From assembly GCA_029861675.1 (NCBI GenBank), contig JAOTYV010000261.1:1-7090 (forward strand): a stretch of DNA of 7,090 nt, read 5' to 3'. How positions within the stretch are numbered: position 1 is the stretch's first letter; the number at the start of each line of letters is the position of its first letter. Positions 1 through 6,445 of this stretch are shown here, in pieces. Below the pieces are notes generated by a model. The model searched no databases and was not told where the DNA came from. It saw nothing but the letters and a program-made list of their open reading frames with translations. The translations under genes were made by a program, and so were the position numbers. This stretch comes from Alphaproteobacteria bacterium (GTDB lineage Bacteria; Pseudomonadota; Alphaproteobacteria; UBA8366).

Positions 1-480
1 ACGGCGGTGCTGATCGGCGACGTCTCGGTGGGCGCCGGTTCTTCCGTGTTTTTCAATTGCACGCTGCGCGGCGATGTCAATTTCATCAAGATCGGCGAGC
101 AGAGCAATATTCAGGATAGCACGGTCATCCATGTGGCCCGGACCGGCAGCGGCACCACCATTGGCGACCGGGTCACCGTCGGCCACAGCGTGCTGCTGCA
201 TGCGTGCACGCTGGAAGACGACGCCTTTGTCGGCATGGGGGCCACGGTGATGGATGACAGCATTGTCGAGGGCGGCGCCATGGTGGCGGCCGGCTCGCTG
301 GTGACGCCGCGCAATCACATCAAGCGCGGCGAGCTCTGGTCCGGCCGGCCGGCCAAGTTTTGGCGCCCAATCGATCCCGCGCGGCTCGAACGCAACAGCC
401 AGACGTGGCGCAACTATTATCGAATGTCGCGCGAATACCTGGCGCAGGGCATCGGCGCGGTTCCCGGCAACGCCGGATAA
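1..480 (+). CDS. Gamma-carbonic-anhydrase-family protein (hexapeptide beta-helix), 5'-truncated
   Basis: The frame is already open at base 1 and ends at TAA 478-480, leaving 159 residues. By comparison with the family (about 175-190 aa) some 20-25 N-terminal residues lie outside the window, so the internal GTG at 7 is not the start. Hexapeptide repeats of a left-handed beta-helix run through most of it (LIGDVSVGAGSSV, RGDVNFIKIG, TIGDRVTVGHSVLLHACTL, VGMGATVMDDSIV, AMVAAGSLVTP). The three metal-binding histidines of the gamma-CA fold are visible as H44 (TVIHV), H62 and H67 (VGHSVLLH), with the 18- and 5-residue spacing of the short, CamH/Cap-like forms. The family signature ELWSGRPAKF is at 111-120, followed by a helical C-terminal tail. 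Family members bind Zn or Fe as trimers; some hydrate CO2, while others (PaaY, CaiE, YrdA types) are thioesterases or have no assigned activity. The fold call is firm, but the activity is not decidable from sequence. It converges on phaC. Confidence 0.9.
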   Translation, partial: TAVLIGDVSVGAGSSVFFNCTLRGDVNFIKIGEQSNIQDSTVIHVARTGSGTTIGDRVTVGHSVLLHACTLEDDAFVGMGATVMDDSIVEGGAMVAAGSLVTPRNHIKRGELWSGRPAKFWRPIDPARLERNSQTWRNYYRMSREYLAQGIGAVPGNAG

Positions 481-529
481 GCAGTCCCGGGACGAATATC
501 GAGGATCGGTCCGTAACCGGAGGACGCCG

Positions 530-2338
530 TCACTCGATCCGGACGCTCACATAGCTGCCGGGCGCATCTTCGATGACCTTGAGCTTGCCGTCGCCCGGCG
601 TGCGCGCGGGCACCTTCGCGCCGCCGTGTTTCTTGAACCATTTGGCCCATTCGGGCCACCAGGACCCGGTATGGGCGGCCGCGCCGTCGAGCCAGGCATC
701 GGGCTCCGGCGGGGTCTCCTTGTTGGTCCAATAGCCGTATTTCTTGGCCGCCGGCGGGTTGATAACGCCGGCGATATGACCGGACTCGGCGAGGCAGAAC
801 GTAATCGGCCCCTGGTACAGTTGGGTCGCCGCATAGGTCGATTTCCAGGGCGCAATATGGTCCTCGCTGGCGGACAGTATGAAAACCGGCGTCTTGATCC
901 TGCGCAGATCGATGCCGGTCCCCTTGAGGGTGATGCCATCGGGCTCGGCCAGTTTGTTTTCGAGATACATGTTGCGCAGGTAGAAGCTGTGCATCGCGGC
1001 CGGCATGCGCGTCGAATCCGAATTCCAAAACAGCAGGTCGAAGGGGAAGGGATCCTTGCCCTTGAGATAATTGTTGATCACGAAGGACCAGATCAGATCG
1101 TTGGCCCGCAGCATGTTGAATGTCGCCGCCATTTCGCTGCCTTCGAGGTAACCGCGTTCGTCCATCCGCTCTTCCAGCATCGCGAGCTGTTCTTCATCGA
1201 TGAAGACGGAGAGCTCGCCGGCCTCGGTGAAGTCCACCATGCTGGCGAAAAACGCGGCCGCCTTGATCTTCTGCGGATTCTTCTTGCGCGCCGCCATGTA
1301 GGCCAGTGTGCTCGCCAGCAGCGTGCCGCCGAGGCAGTAGCCGATGGCGTTGACGTTCTTCTCGCCGGTGGCCTTCTCGATCGCGCCGAGGCAGGCCAAG
1401 GGTCCCTCGACCATATAATCTTCGAAACTTTTATCGGCCAGCCGGGCGTCCGGGTTGACCCAGGACACCACGAAGACGGTGATTCCCTGGCCGACCGCCC
1501 ATTTCACGAAGGAGTTCTTCTCGCGCAGGTCGAGCACGTAGTACTTGTTTATCCAGGGCGGGATGATCAGCAGCGGCGTTTTGTGAACCGTCTTGGTCGT
1601 CGGCGCATATTGGATCAACTGCAGTAAGTCGTTTTGAAACACGACTTTGCCGGGCGTCATGGCGATGGTTTCGCCGATCACGAAGGCGTCCGACTCGACC
1701 ATCTTGATTTTAAGTTGACCTTCGCCCGCCTCCAGATCGGCGAGCAGGTTTTGCAGACCCTTTAGCAGGTTCTCGCCCTTGCTTTCGAAGGTTTGGCGCA
1801 GCACTTCCGGGTTGGTCATGGCGAAGTTGGTGGGCGCCATCGCGTCGATGAACTGGCGCGTGTAGAAGTCGACTTTCTTGGCGCTTTGATCGTCGAGACC
1901 CTCGACATCCCGCACCGAATCCTGAAGCCAGCGCGCGGTAAGCAGATAGGATTGCTTGACGAAATCGAACAGGTTGTTCTCGGTCCACGCGTCGTCGCGA
2001 AACCGCCCATCGTCCGATTCCGGCGCGATGACCGGATCGGCCGTCTCGCCGAGCATGCGGCGCGTCGTGTTTTGCCAAAGCGTCATGTAGTCCTGCCACA
2101 GGGCGACTTGCGCCTCCATCAGCTTCGTCGGGTCCTCCATCATGCGGCGAGTCATCTCGAAAAACGCCGTGCCGATATTCAACGGGTCCGACGCCGTCGC
2201 ATCATGCGATTTATCGGCGGCGTGACGATCCAGAAAATCGCTCACAAGTTGTTGGCTTAACGAGGCGATGCGCGCCATGTTGGCGACGTACTCGGTCATG
2301 TCCGGTGTCGGGGGCTCGATATCCGATTGATCGACCAT
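530..2338 (-). CDS. phaC: Class I poly(3-hydroxyalkanoate) synthase PhaC
   Basis: PhaC polymerises (R)-3-hydroxyacyl-CoA, usually 3-hydroxybutyryl-CoA, into PHA at the surface of storage granules and releases CoA. The product is 602 aa, the usual size for class I enzymes that work without a PhaE or PhaR subunit. The N-terminal PhaC_N domain spans about 110-280 and an alpha/beta-hydrolase catalytic domain about 250-560. The lipase-like box GYCLGG carries the nucleophile C335; the other triad members are D493 (SEDHIAPW) and H521 (ESGHIAGVINPP). The conserved FWNSDSTRMP segment (437-446) and PPWINKYYVLDL (260-271) are intact. The start at 2338 is chosen because AAGGAAGG lies just upstream and because the 62 residues encoded further upstream do not look like PhaC. 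The gene stands alone here: no phaA, phaB, phaP, phaZ or phaR is adjacent. It diverges from the lipoprotein gene, and a palindrome in its promoter suggests repression. I see no intrinsic terminator in the 49 bp after its stop. Confidence 0.97.
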   Translation of the reverse strand: MVDQSDIEPPTPDMTEYVANMARIASLSQQLVSDFLDRHAADKSHDATASDPLNIGTAFFEMTRRMMEDPTKLMEAQVALWQDYMTLWQNTTRRMLGETADPVIAPESDDGRFRDDAWTENNLFDFVKQSYLLTARWLQDSVRDVEGLDDQSAKKVDFYTRQFIDAMAPTNFAMTNPEVLRQTFESKGENLLKGLQNLLADLEAGEGQLKIKMVESDAFVIGETIAMTPGKVVFQNDLLQLIQYAPTTKTVHKTPLLIIPPWINKYYVLDLREKNSFVKWAVGQGITVFVVSWVNPDARLADKSFEDYMVEGPLACLGAIEKATGEKNVNAIGYCLGGTLLASTLAYMAARKKNPQKIKAAAFFASMVDFTEAGELSVFIDEEQLAMLEERMDERGYLEGSEMAATFNMLRANDLIWSFVINNYLKGKDPFPFDLLFWNSDSTRMPAAMHSFYLRNMYLENKLAEPDGITLKGTGIDLRRIKTPVFILSASEDHIAPWKSTYAATQLYQGPITFCLAESGHIAGVINPPAAKKYGYWTNKETPPEPDAWLDGAAAHTGSWWPEWAKWFKKHGGAKVPARTPGDGKLKVIEDAPGSYVSVRIE

Positions 2339-2342
2339 TGTG

Positions 2343-2350
2343 CCTTCCTT
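2343..2350 (-). promoter_or_regulatory. Ribosome binding site of phaC
   Basis: On the minus strand the sequence reads AAGGAAGG-CACA-ATG. The AAGGA core ends 7 nt before the ATG at 2338. This purine-rich site settles the phaC start against the in-frame upstream ATGs at 2440 and 2524. The one at 2440 would sit almost on the predicted transcript start. Confidence 0.75.
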
Positions 2351-2450
2351 ATACTTCCGCGCGGAAAACAAGAACCGGGGACTAACGAGGATCGTCGTCG
2401 TAAACGGTCCCGCGCGTTTGGCTACCGTGGTGAGTTCCATGTTGAGGCAA

Positions 2451-2478
2451 TTTATGCTGCATTGCAACATGAGTTCAA
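2451..2478 (-). promoter_or_regulatory. Putative sigma70-type promoter of phaC
   Basis: On the minus strand TTGAAC (2478-2473, 4/6 to TTGACA) is followed after 16 nt by CATAAA (2456-2451, 4/6 to TATAAT). Transcription would begin near 2444, giving a leader of about 105 nt to the phaC ATG. The surrounding DNA is visibly more AT-rich than the flanking genes. The element scores are modest; what raises confidence is that the 17-bp palindrome fills the spacer and reaches into the -10. Predicted from sequence only. Confidence 0.4.
2454..2470. promoter_or_regulatory. 17-bp TGCA-centred inverted repeat, candidate PhaR-type operator
   Basis: The sequence ATGCTGCATTGCAACAT is an inverted repeat centred on 2462, with 7 of 8 base pairs matching (only 2457/2467 fails). 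It lies between the -35-like and -10-like elements of the phaC promoter and about 115-130 bp upstream of the phaC ATG. PHA regulators of the PhaR family are known to bind TGC-rich, TGCA-type sites upstream of phasin and phaR genes in proteobacteria. A repressor bound here would block RNA polymerase. The palindrome itself is directly seen; that its ligand is PhaR is inference, since no phaR is in the window. Confidence 0.55.
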
Positions 2479-2490
2479 TACACCAATAAG
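2462..2490 (+). promoter_or_regulatory. Possible divergent promoter for the OmpA-like lipoprotein gene
   Basis: On the plus strand TTGCAA (2462-2467, 4/6) is followed after a 17-nt spacer by AATAAG (2485-2490, 4/6). The transcript would start near 2497, leaving a leader of about 80 nt. The -35-like hexamer lies within the right half of the palindrome, so a protein bound there could affect both directions. The match is weak and this could be chance in a locally AT-rich stretch. Confidence 0.25.
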
Positions 2491-2576
2491 TGAAGATGGT
2501 CAGAGCGAAAAAACACACCGGCACAGGAGCGCATCGGTTTGTGATGACATGCCAAAGCGCGGAGGTATCGCGACGA

Positions 2577-3647
2577 ATGACGTTATCTAAATCGAAGGCA
2601 GCGTGGCGCCGCTATCGTCATGCCTGCGGGTGCGCGGCGCTGATTGTGTTGCTGGGTGGTTGCAGCACTCTGGAGAACATGGGGGAAGCGACGGCGGGTG
2701 GGCTCAGTACCGTCGGCTCGGCGCTCAATCCGGTCAACTGGTTTGGCGACGATAAAAAGAAATCGGAGGGTGCTACGGCGGAACCCGAAAAAGACCCGAA
2801 GTCGCAGCGCACCGCGGCGAACGGCGACTCTGCCGGTGCGGCGGGTTCGAAGGAGCAGGCAAAATCGCGCAATCGCTATCAGGCGTTGCAGAGTGAGGAC
2901 GCGGCGAAGTATCCCAGCCTGGGGGCGGTGCCGGAGCGGCCGAAGGTGCCGTTATCCGCGCGCCGGCGTGCCGAGCGGGCGTCGCTGCATGAAGGCTTGG
3001 TGTCGGACGCCGCGAATGCACGGTACTCGGACGAGGAGCTGCGCGCGCGCGACTTGCCGATCGTTGGAAAATCGCCGGCCGTGATGGCGTTAAAGCCGGA
3101 TGCGGTCCGGTCGAATGAACGGATTGCCGAGGGACCGAAAACCCAGGTGAACGGAGAAACGCTCCGCGTGGCGGGCGGAGACCCGTCCGATCTGCCGCCG
3201 CCGGCGGAAGCACGGCCGGCCCCGCCCAAGCCGAGAGATGTCAACGAGGCCCGGTACGCGGAACCGCCCGCGGCGACGCAGACCGTTCAGGTTGCGACGA
3301 TATACTTCGCGGACGGCTCGGCGCGGTTGAGCGGGGAGGACCGCGAAATCATCAGGAAAGTCGCGGATATCGTGCGAAACCGGCGGGGGCGTGTTCAAAT
3401 TATCGGCCATTCCAGCATGGGAAGGCCCAGCAAAAACGAGTCAAAGCGGCAGCGCGTCAATTACCATGTTTCGCTGAAGCGTGCGCAGGCCATTGCGGCG
3501 GCCTTGCGGCGATATGGCATTTCGCCCGACGATATGGTGGTCAGCGGCGAGGGTTCGCGCCAACCGATTTACGCGGAGACCGCGCCAAGCGGCGCTGCGA
3601 GCAATCGGCGGGCAGAAATTTACATGGAATATCAAAAACGTATCTAG
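2577..3647 (+). CDS. OmpA-family lipoprotein with C-terminal OmpA-like domain
   Basis: The product is 356 aa. An N-terminal lipoprotein signal peptide has a basic n-region (SKSKAAWRRYRH), a short hydrophobic core and lipobox LLGGC with the acylated cysteine at C29. Ser at +2 is compatible with Lol sorting to the outer membrane. Residues 30-235 are a hydrophilic linker: NPVNWFGDDKKK at 51-62, a charged low-complexity stretch to about 100, YPSLGAVPERPK at 112-123, and a proline-rich segment at 207-219. Residues 237-356 form an OmpA-like domain (IYFADGSARL, then VSLKRAQAIAAAL and NRRAEIYM). Such domains usually tether the outer membrane to peptidoglycan. Here the usual GHTD motif reads GHSS (277-280), so the diaminopimelate-binding Asp is absent, although R302 of the RA motif remains, and the following loop is longer and basic. 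The start ATG 2577 follows GGAGG at 2561-2565 (11-nt spacing) and gives a clean signal peptide; the upstream in-frame ATGs at 2490 and 2544 would put about 30 or 11 extra residues before it. The specific role is unknown. Confidence 0.88.
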   Translation: MTLSKSKAAWRRYRHACGCAALIVLLGGCSTLENMGEATAGGLSTVGSALNPVNWFGDDKKKSEGATAEPEKDPKSQRTAANGDSAGAAGSKEQAKSRNRYQALQSEDAAKYPSLGAVPERPKVPLSARRRAERASLHEGLVSDAANARYSDEELRARDLPIVGKSPAVMALKPDAVRSNERIAEGPKTQVNGETLRVAGGDPSDLPPPAEARPAPPKPRDVNEARYAEPPAATQTVQVATIYFADGSARLSGEDREIIRKVADIVRNRRGRVQIIGHSSMGRPSKNESKRQRVNYHVSLKRAQAIAAALRRYGISPDDMVVSGEGSRQPIYAETAPSGAASNRRAEIYMEYQKRI

Positions 3648-3717
3648 GGTACTGTCGCCGCCTCCTGTCACCCTCGGCGGCTCGCCGGGACGACGCCAGG
3701 GTGTCTCCAACAAACGG

Positions 3718-3748
3718 TCGACAGAGGTGCAGCCGCCGGTTACATAAT
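3718..3748 (+). promoter_or_regulatory. Putative promoter of the alaC-hom(-glpX) operon
   Basis: TCGACA (3718-3723, 5/6 to TTGACA) and CATAAT (3743-3748, 5/6 to TATAAT) are separated by 19 nt. That spacing is on the long side for sigma70 but tolerated. Transcription would start near 3755 and leave a leader of about 100 nt that contains the hairpin at 3785-3811. It is the best promoter-like pair I found in this gap; predicted from sequence only. Confidence 0.35.
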
Positions 3749-3784
3749 CGGCGCGGCGGTGTGGATTCATACGTTCCATTTCCA

Positions 3785-3811
3785 CCTGGGCATAGCTGTC
3801 GGTTGCCCAGG
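3785..3811 (+). other. Perfect 8-bp hairpin in the alaC leader
   Basis: CCTGGGCA (3785-3792) and TGCCCAGG (3804-3811) are exact reverse complements around an 11-nt loop, 43 bp before the alaC start. No T-run follows, so it is not a standard intrinsic terminator. The 3' arm could instead pair through GCCCA with TGGGC at 3843-3847 next to the start codon, which would allow two alternative structures. The inverted repeat is seen; a regulatory role in RNA, or as a protein-binding site in DNA, is inference. Confidence 0.4.
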
Positions 3812-3854
3812 CGACCCGTCGATCGGCTGTGACTAGAACCGTTGGGCCCGGCTT

Positions 3855-5090
3855 ATGAACGAAACATTTTACCGGATTAAGCGACTTCCCCCGTATGTCT
3901 TCACCGAGGTAAACGCGATGAAGGCGGCGGCCCGGGCCGCCGGTAAGGACATCATCGATTTCGGCATGGGCAATCCGGATTCGGCGACGCCGCCGCATAT
4001 CGTCGATAAGCTCGTGGAATCGGTTCAGAATCCCAAAACGCACCGCTATTCCAACAGCCGTGGAATTCCGGGATTGCGCCGGGCGCAATGCGCTTATTAT
4101 CAGCGCCGGTTCAACGTCGATTTGGATCCGGAAACCGAAGTCGTGGCGACCCTGGGGTCAAAGGAAGGTCTTGCCAATCTTGCCCAGGCGATCACCAGCC
4201 CCGGCGATATCGTTCTGGCGCCCAATCCCAGCTATCCCATTCATGCCTTCGGATTCATCATTGCGGGCGGCGCGGTTCGCCATTTGCCGGCCTATGCCGC
4301 AACGCCCGAGACGCGCCGGGAATTCATGGCGTCGCTCGAGCGCGCGGTCATCCACTCGATTCCCAAGCCGCTCGCCGTGGTCATCAATTTTCCGTCGAAT
4401 CCGACCGCCGAGATGGTGGATTTGGATTTCTATGGCGAGGTTGTCGAATTCTGCCGTCACCATGAAATCTGGATCCTGTCGGACCTGGCTTATGCCGAAA
4501 TCTATTTCGGCGACACCCCGCCGCCGTCGATCCTGCAGGTGCCGGGGGCGAAGGACATTGCGGTCGAGTTCACGTCGCTCAGCAAGACCTATTCCATGCC
4601 CGGTTGGCGGATCGGGTTCGCGGCCGGCAACCGCGATCTCATCGCGGCGTTGGCGCGGGTCAAATCCTATGTCGACTACGGCGCGTTTACGCCGATCCAG
4701 GTTGCGGCGACGGCGGCGCTGAACGGGCCGCAGGACTGCGTCGATGAAATCCGCGATGTTTACCGCCGGCGCCGCGATGTTCTGATCGAAGGATTGGCGT
4801 CCGCGGGTTGGGAGGTGCCGAGCCCGGATGCCACCATGTTCGCGTGGGCCCCGATTCCGCCGGCATTCGTCGAAATGGGGTCGTTGGAGTTTTCCAAACT
4901 GCTGCTCGAGGAAGCCAGCGTGGCGGTGTCGCCCGGCATCGGCTTCGGTGAACACGGCGACAGCCACTGCCGGCTGGCGCTGGTCGAAAACACCCAGCGG
5001 ATCCGTCAGGCGGTTCGCAACATCAAATCCTTTCTGGCCCGCTCGGATGAACATATCGCCAAGGCGTCGGCCAGGGCGGTGGCGGAATGA
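3855..5090 (+). CDS. alaC: AlaC-type class I/II aminotransferase (glutamate-pyruvate/alanine transaminase family)
   Basis: This 411-aa PLP enzyme matches the AlaC family along its length, including the N-terminal signature RIKRLPPYVF and DIIDFGMGNPD. In E. coli AlaC interconverts glutamate plus pyruvate with 2-oxoglutarate plus alanine. The PLP Schiff-base lysine is K244 (SLSKTYSMPGWRIGF). N182 (FPSNPTAEM), D210 and Y213 (SDLAYAEIY) are the expected cofactor contacts, and R373 (HCRLALVEN) is the likely substrate-carboxylate arginine. The N-terminus aligns with the family's usual start. Upstream there is no strong Shine-Dalgarno, only a GGG about 8 nt before the ATG. The TGA overlaps the ATG of hom (ATGA), so the two are translationally coupled. 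Alphaproteobacterial homologues are sometimes labelled LL-diaminopimelate aminotransferase or aspartate aminotransferase. The neighbouring hom keeps an aspartate-family substrate possible, so the family is certain but the exact substrate is less so. Confidence 0.9.
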   Translation: MNETFYRIKRLPPYVFTEVNAMKAAARAAGKDIIDFGMGNPDSATPPHIVDKLVESVQNPKTHRYSNSRGIPGLRRAQCAYYQRRFNVDLDPETEVVATLGSKEGLANLAQAITSPGDIVLAPNPSYPIHAFGFIIAGGAVRHLPAYAATPETRREFMASLERAVIHSIPKPLAVVINFPSNPTAEMVDLDFYGEVVEFCRHHEIWILSDLAYAEIYFGDTPPPSILQVPGAKDIAVEFTSLSKTYSMPGWRIGFAAGNRDLIAALARVKSYVDYGAFTPIQVAATAALNGPQDCVDEIRDVYRRRRDVLIEGLASAGWEVPSPDATMFAWAPIPPAFVEMGSLEFSKLLLEEASVAVSPGIGFGEHGDSHCRLALVENTQRIRQAVRNIKSFLARSDEHIAKASARAVAE

Positions 5091-6379
5091 CCGCTCCGTT
5101 GCGCATCGCGATTGCCGGGCTGGGCACGGTCGGCGTCGGTACCGTGGAATTGCTGTCCAAACAGGCCGAACTCCTGGAAATGCGCGCCGGCCGGCCGCTG
5201 CACGTGACCGCGGTATCCGCGCGAGACAAGGATCGGAAACGGGGCGTCGACCTTTCGCCGTACCGCTGGTACGAGGATGCCGCCGACATGGCCGCGACGG
5301 CCGAGGCCGATGTGGTGGTCGAACTGATCGGCGGCAGCGACGGCATCGCGCATGCGGCGACCACGGCGGCGATCGCCGCCGGCCGCCATGTGGTCACCGC
5401 AAATAAGGCGCTGATTGCGCTGCACGGTACGGCGCTGGCGGCGTCGGCGGAGCAGGCCGGCGTCACCTTGGCGTATGAGGCGGCCGTTGCTGGCGCGATT
5501 CCGGTAATTCGGGCCCTTCGCGAAGGATTGTCCGCCAATCGGATCGAACGTCTGCATGGGATTCTCAACGGTACCTGCAACTACATCCTGACCGTGATGC
5601 GCGATACGGGCCGCGACTTCGCCGACGTTCTGGCCGAGGCGCAGGCGCTTGGCTACGCCGAGGCCGATCCCGGTTTCGATATCGACGGGATCGACACCGC
5701 GCACAAGCTCGCCATCCTGGCCAGCCTCGCCTATGGCTGCGAGGTCAATTTCGATGGGGTTTTCGTCGAGGGAATTCGCCGGATCGCCGCGCAGGACATC
5801 GCGTTTGCGGACGAACTCGGATACCGGATCAAGCTGCTGGGGACGGCGGAGCTGACCGAAAACGGCCTGCGCCAGCGGGTCCATCCCGCCATGGTGCCGC
5901 TCGACGCGCCGATCGCCTCCGTGGAGGGGGTCTTGAATGCGATCGAAACCACCAGCGATTTCGCGGGATCGACGATGCTGGAAGGGCGCGGCGCCGGTGC
6001 CGGACCGACCGCCTCCGCCGTGGTCGCCGATTTGGTGGACATCGCCTGCGGCCGCCGGACGCCCGCCTTCGGTGTGCCGGTCGACCGGCTGTTGAAGGCG
6101 GAGGTAGCCCCAATGGAGAGTCATATAGGGCCTTATTACGTGAGATTGATGGTATACGATAAGCCCGGCGTATTCGCGGATGTCGCGGCGGTGCTGCGGG
6201 ATCACGAAATTTCCATGGAAGCGGTTATCCAGCGTGCCCGTTCGGAAACCGAGGCCGTGCCGGTGGTGTTGACCACGCATGAGACCCCGGAATCGGCGAT
6301 GCGGCGCGCGCTGAAGGCGATATCGGAATTCGATGCCGTCCGCGAAGCGCCGCATGTCATCCGGATCGAACGGTTCTGA
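5087..6379 (+). CDS. hom: Homoserine dehydrogenase with C-terminal ACT domain
   Basis: Hom reduces L-aspartate 4-semialdehyde to L-homoserine with NAD(P)H, the branch point toward threonine, methionine and isoleucine; it is cytoplasmic. The 430-aa length is that of the monofunctional three-domain form. The Rossmann nucleotide-binding domain opens with GLGTVGVG (11-18) and includes ANKALIA (K107). The catalytic and dimerisation domain carries NGTCNYI (161-167) and YAEADPGFDIDGIDTAHK (190-207), in which E192, D198, D203 and K207 correspond to the yeast Hom active-site residues E208, D214, D219 and K223. An ACT domain spans about 350-425 (YVRLMVYDKPGVFADVAAVL), as in threonine feedback-inhibited enzymes. 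The start ATG overlaps the alaC stop by 4 bases and is preceded by a GGCGGTGGCGGA purine-rich stretch. A run of codons unusual for this gene lies at the junction to the ACT domain (6104-6172). The next gene, glpX, starts 66 bp downstream. Confidence 0.97.
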   Translation: MTAPLRIAIAGLGTVGVGTVELLSKQAELLEMRAGRPLHVTAVSARDKDRKRGVDLSPYRWYEDAADMAATAEADVVVELIGGSDGIAHAATTAAIAAGRHVVTANKALIALHGTALAASAEQAGVTLAYEAAVAGAIPVIRALREGLSANRIERLHGILNGTCNYILTVMRDTGRDFADVLAEAQALGYAEADPGFDIDGIDTAHKLAILASLAYGCEVNFDGVFVEGIRRIAAQDIAFADELGYRIKLLGTAELTENGLRQRVHPAMVPLDAPIASVEGVLNAIETTSDFAGSTMLEGRGAGAGPTASAVVADLVDIACGRRTPAFGVPVDRLLKAEVAPMESHIGPYYVRLMVYDKPGVFADVAAVLRDHEISMEAVIQRARSETEAVPVVLTTHETPESAMRRALKAISEFDAVREAPHVIRIERF

Positions 6380-6434
6380 CCGGTCGGCTCGGACGGAAAT
6401 GCGAACAGAACAAGACGTGGCAGGATGAAGGACA

Positions 6435-6440
6435 GGGAAG
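6435..6440 (+). promoter_or_regulatory. Ribosome binding site deciding the glpX start
   Basis: GGGAAG lies within a purine-rich stretch just before the ATG at 6446 (about 5-7 nt spacing). An in-frame ATG at 6425 would add seven residues (MKDREEA), but it has only CAGG directly against it. The site therefore favours 6446, though 6425 cannot be excluded. Confidence 0.55.
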
Positions 6441-6445
6441 AAGCG

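Noticed and set aside
484..529. Terminator between the converging gamma-CA-like gene and phaC (GTCCCGGGAC palindrome, short CGGT/ACCG pairing).
   Set aside because: The 10-bp palindrome has no loop, the other stem is only four pairs, and no T-run follows on either strand.
626..1627. A 333-codon open frame on the plus strand inside phaC.
   Set aside because: It is antisense to conserved PhaC catalytic sequence and reads as a low-information shadow (repeats of GR, LAGL and VE-type residues) without recognisable motifs.
2339..2524. A 62-residue N-terminal extension of PhaC from the upstream ATG at 2524.
   Set aside because: It would run through the promoter-like region and palindrome, has no PhaC-like sequence, and a strong ribosome binding site precedes the ATG at 2338.
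2490..2576. A longer start for the lipoprotein at 2490 or 2544.
   Set aside because: The added residues would push the signal peptide inward; GGAGG and the basic n-region fit the start at 2577.
3657..3681. GCCGCC...GGCGGC inverted repeat just after the lipoprotein stop as an intrinsic terminator.
   Set aside because: The stem is six pairs with a 13-nt loop and no following T-run; in GC-rich DNA this is easily chance.
4158..5054. A 298-codon minus-strand frame inside alaC.
   Set aside because: Shadow of a well-conserved PLP enzyme; Arg/Asp-rich, no domain and no sensible ribosome binding site.
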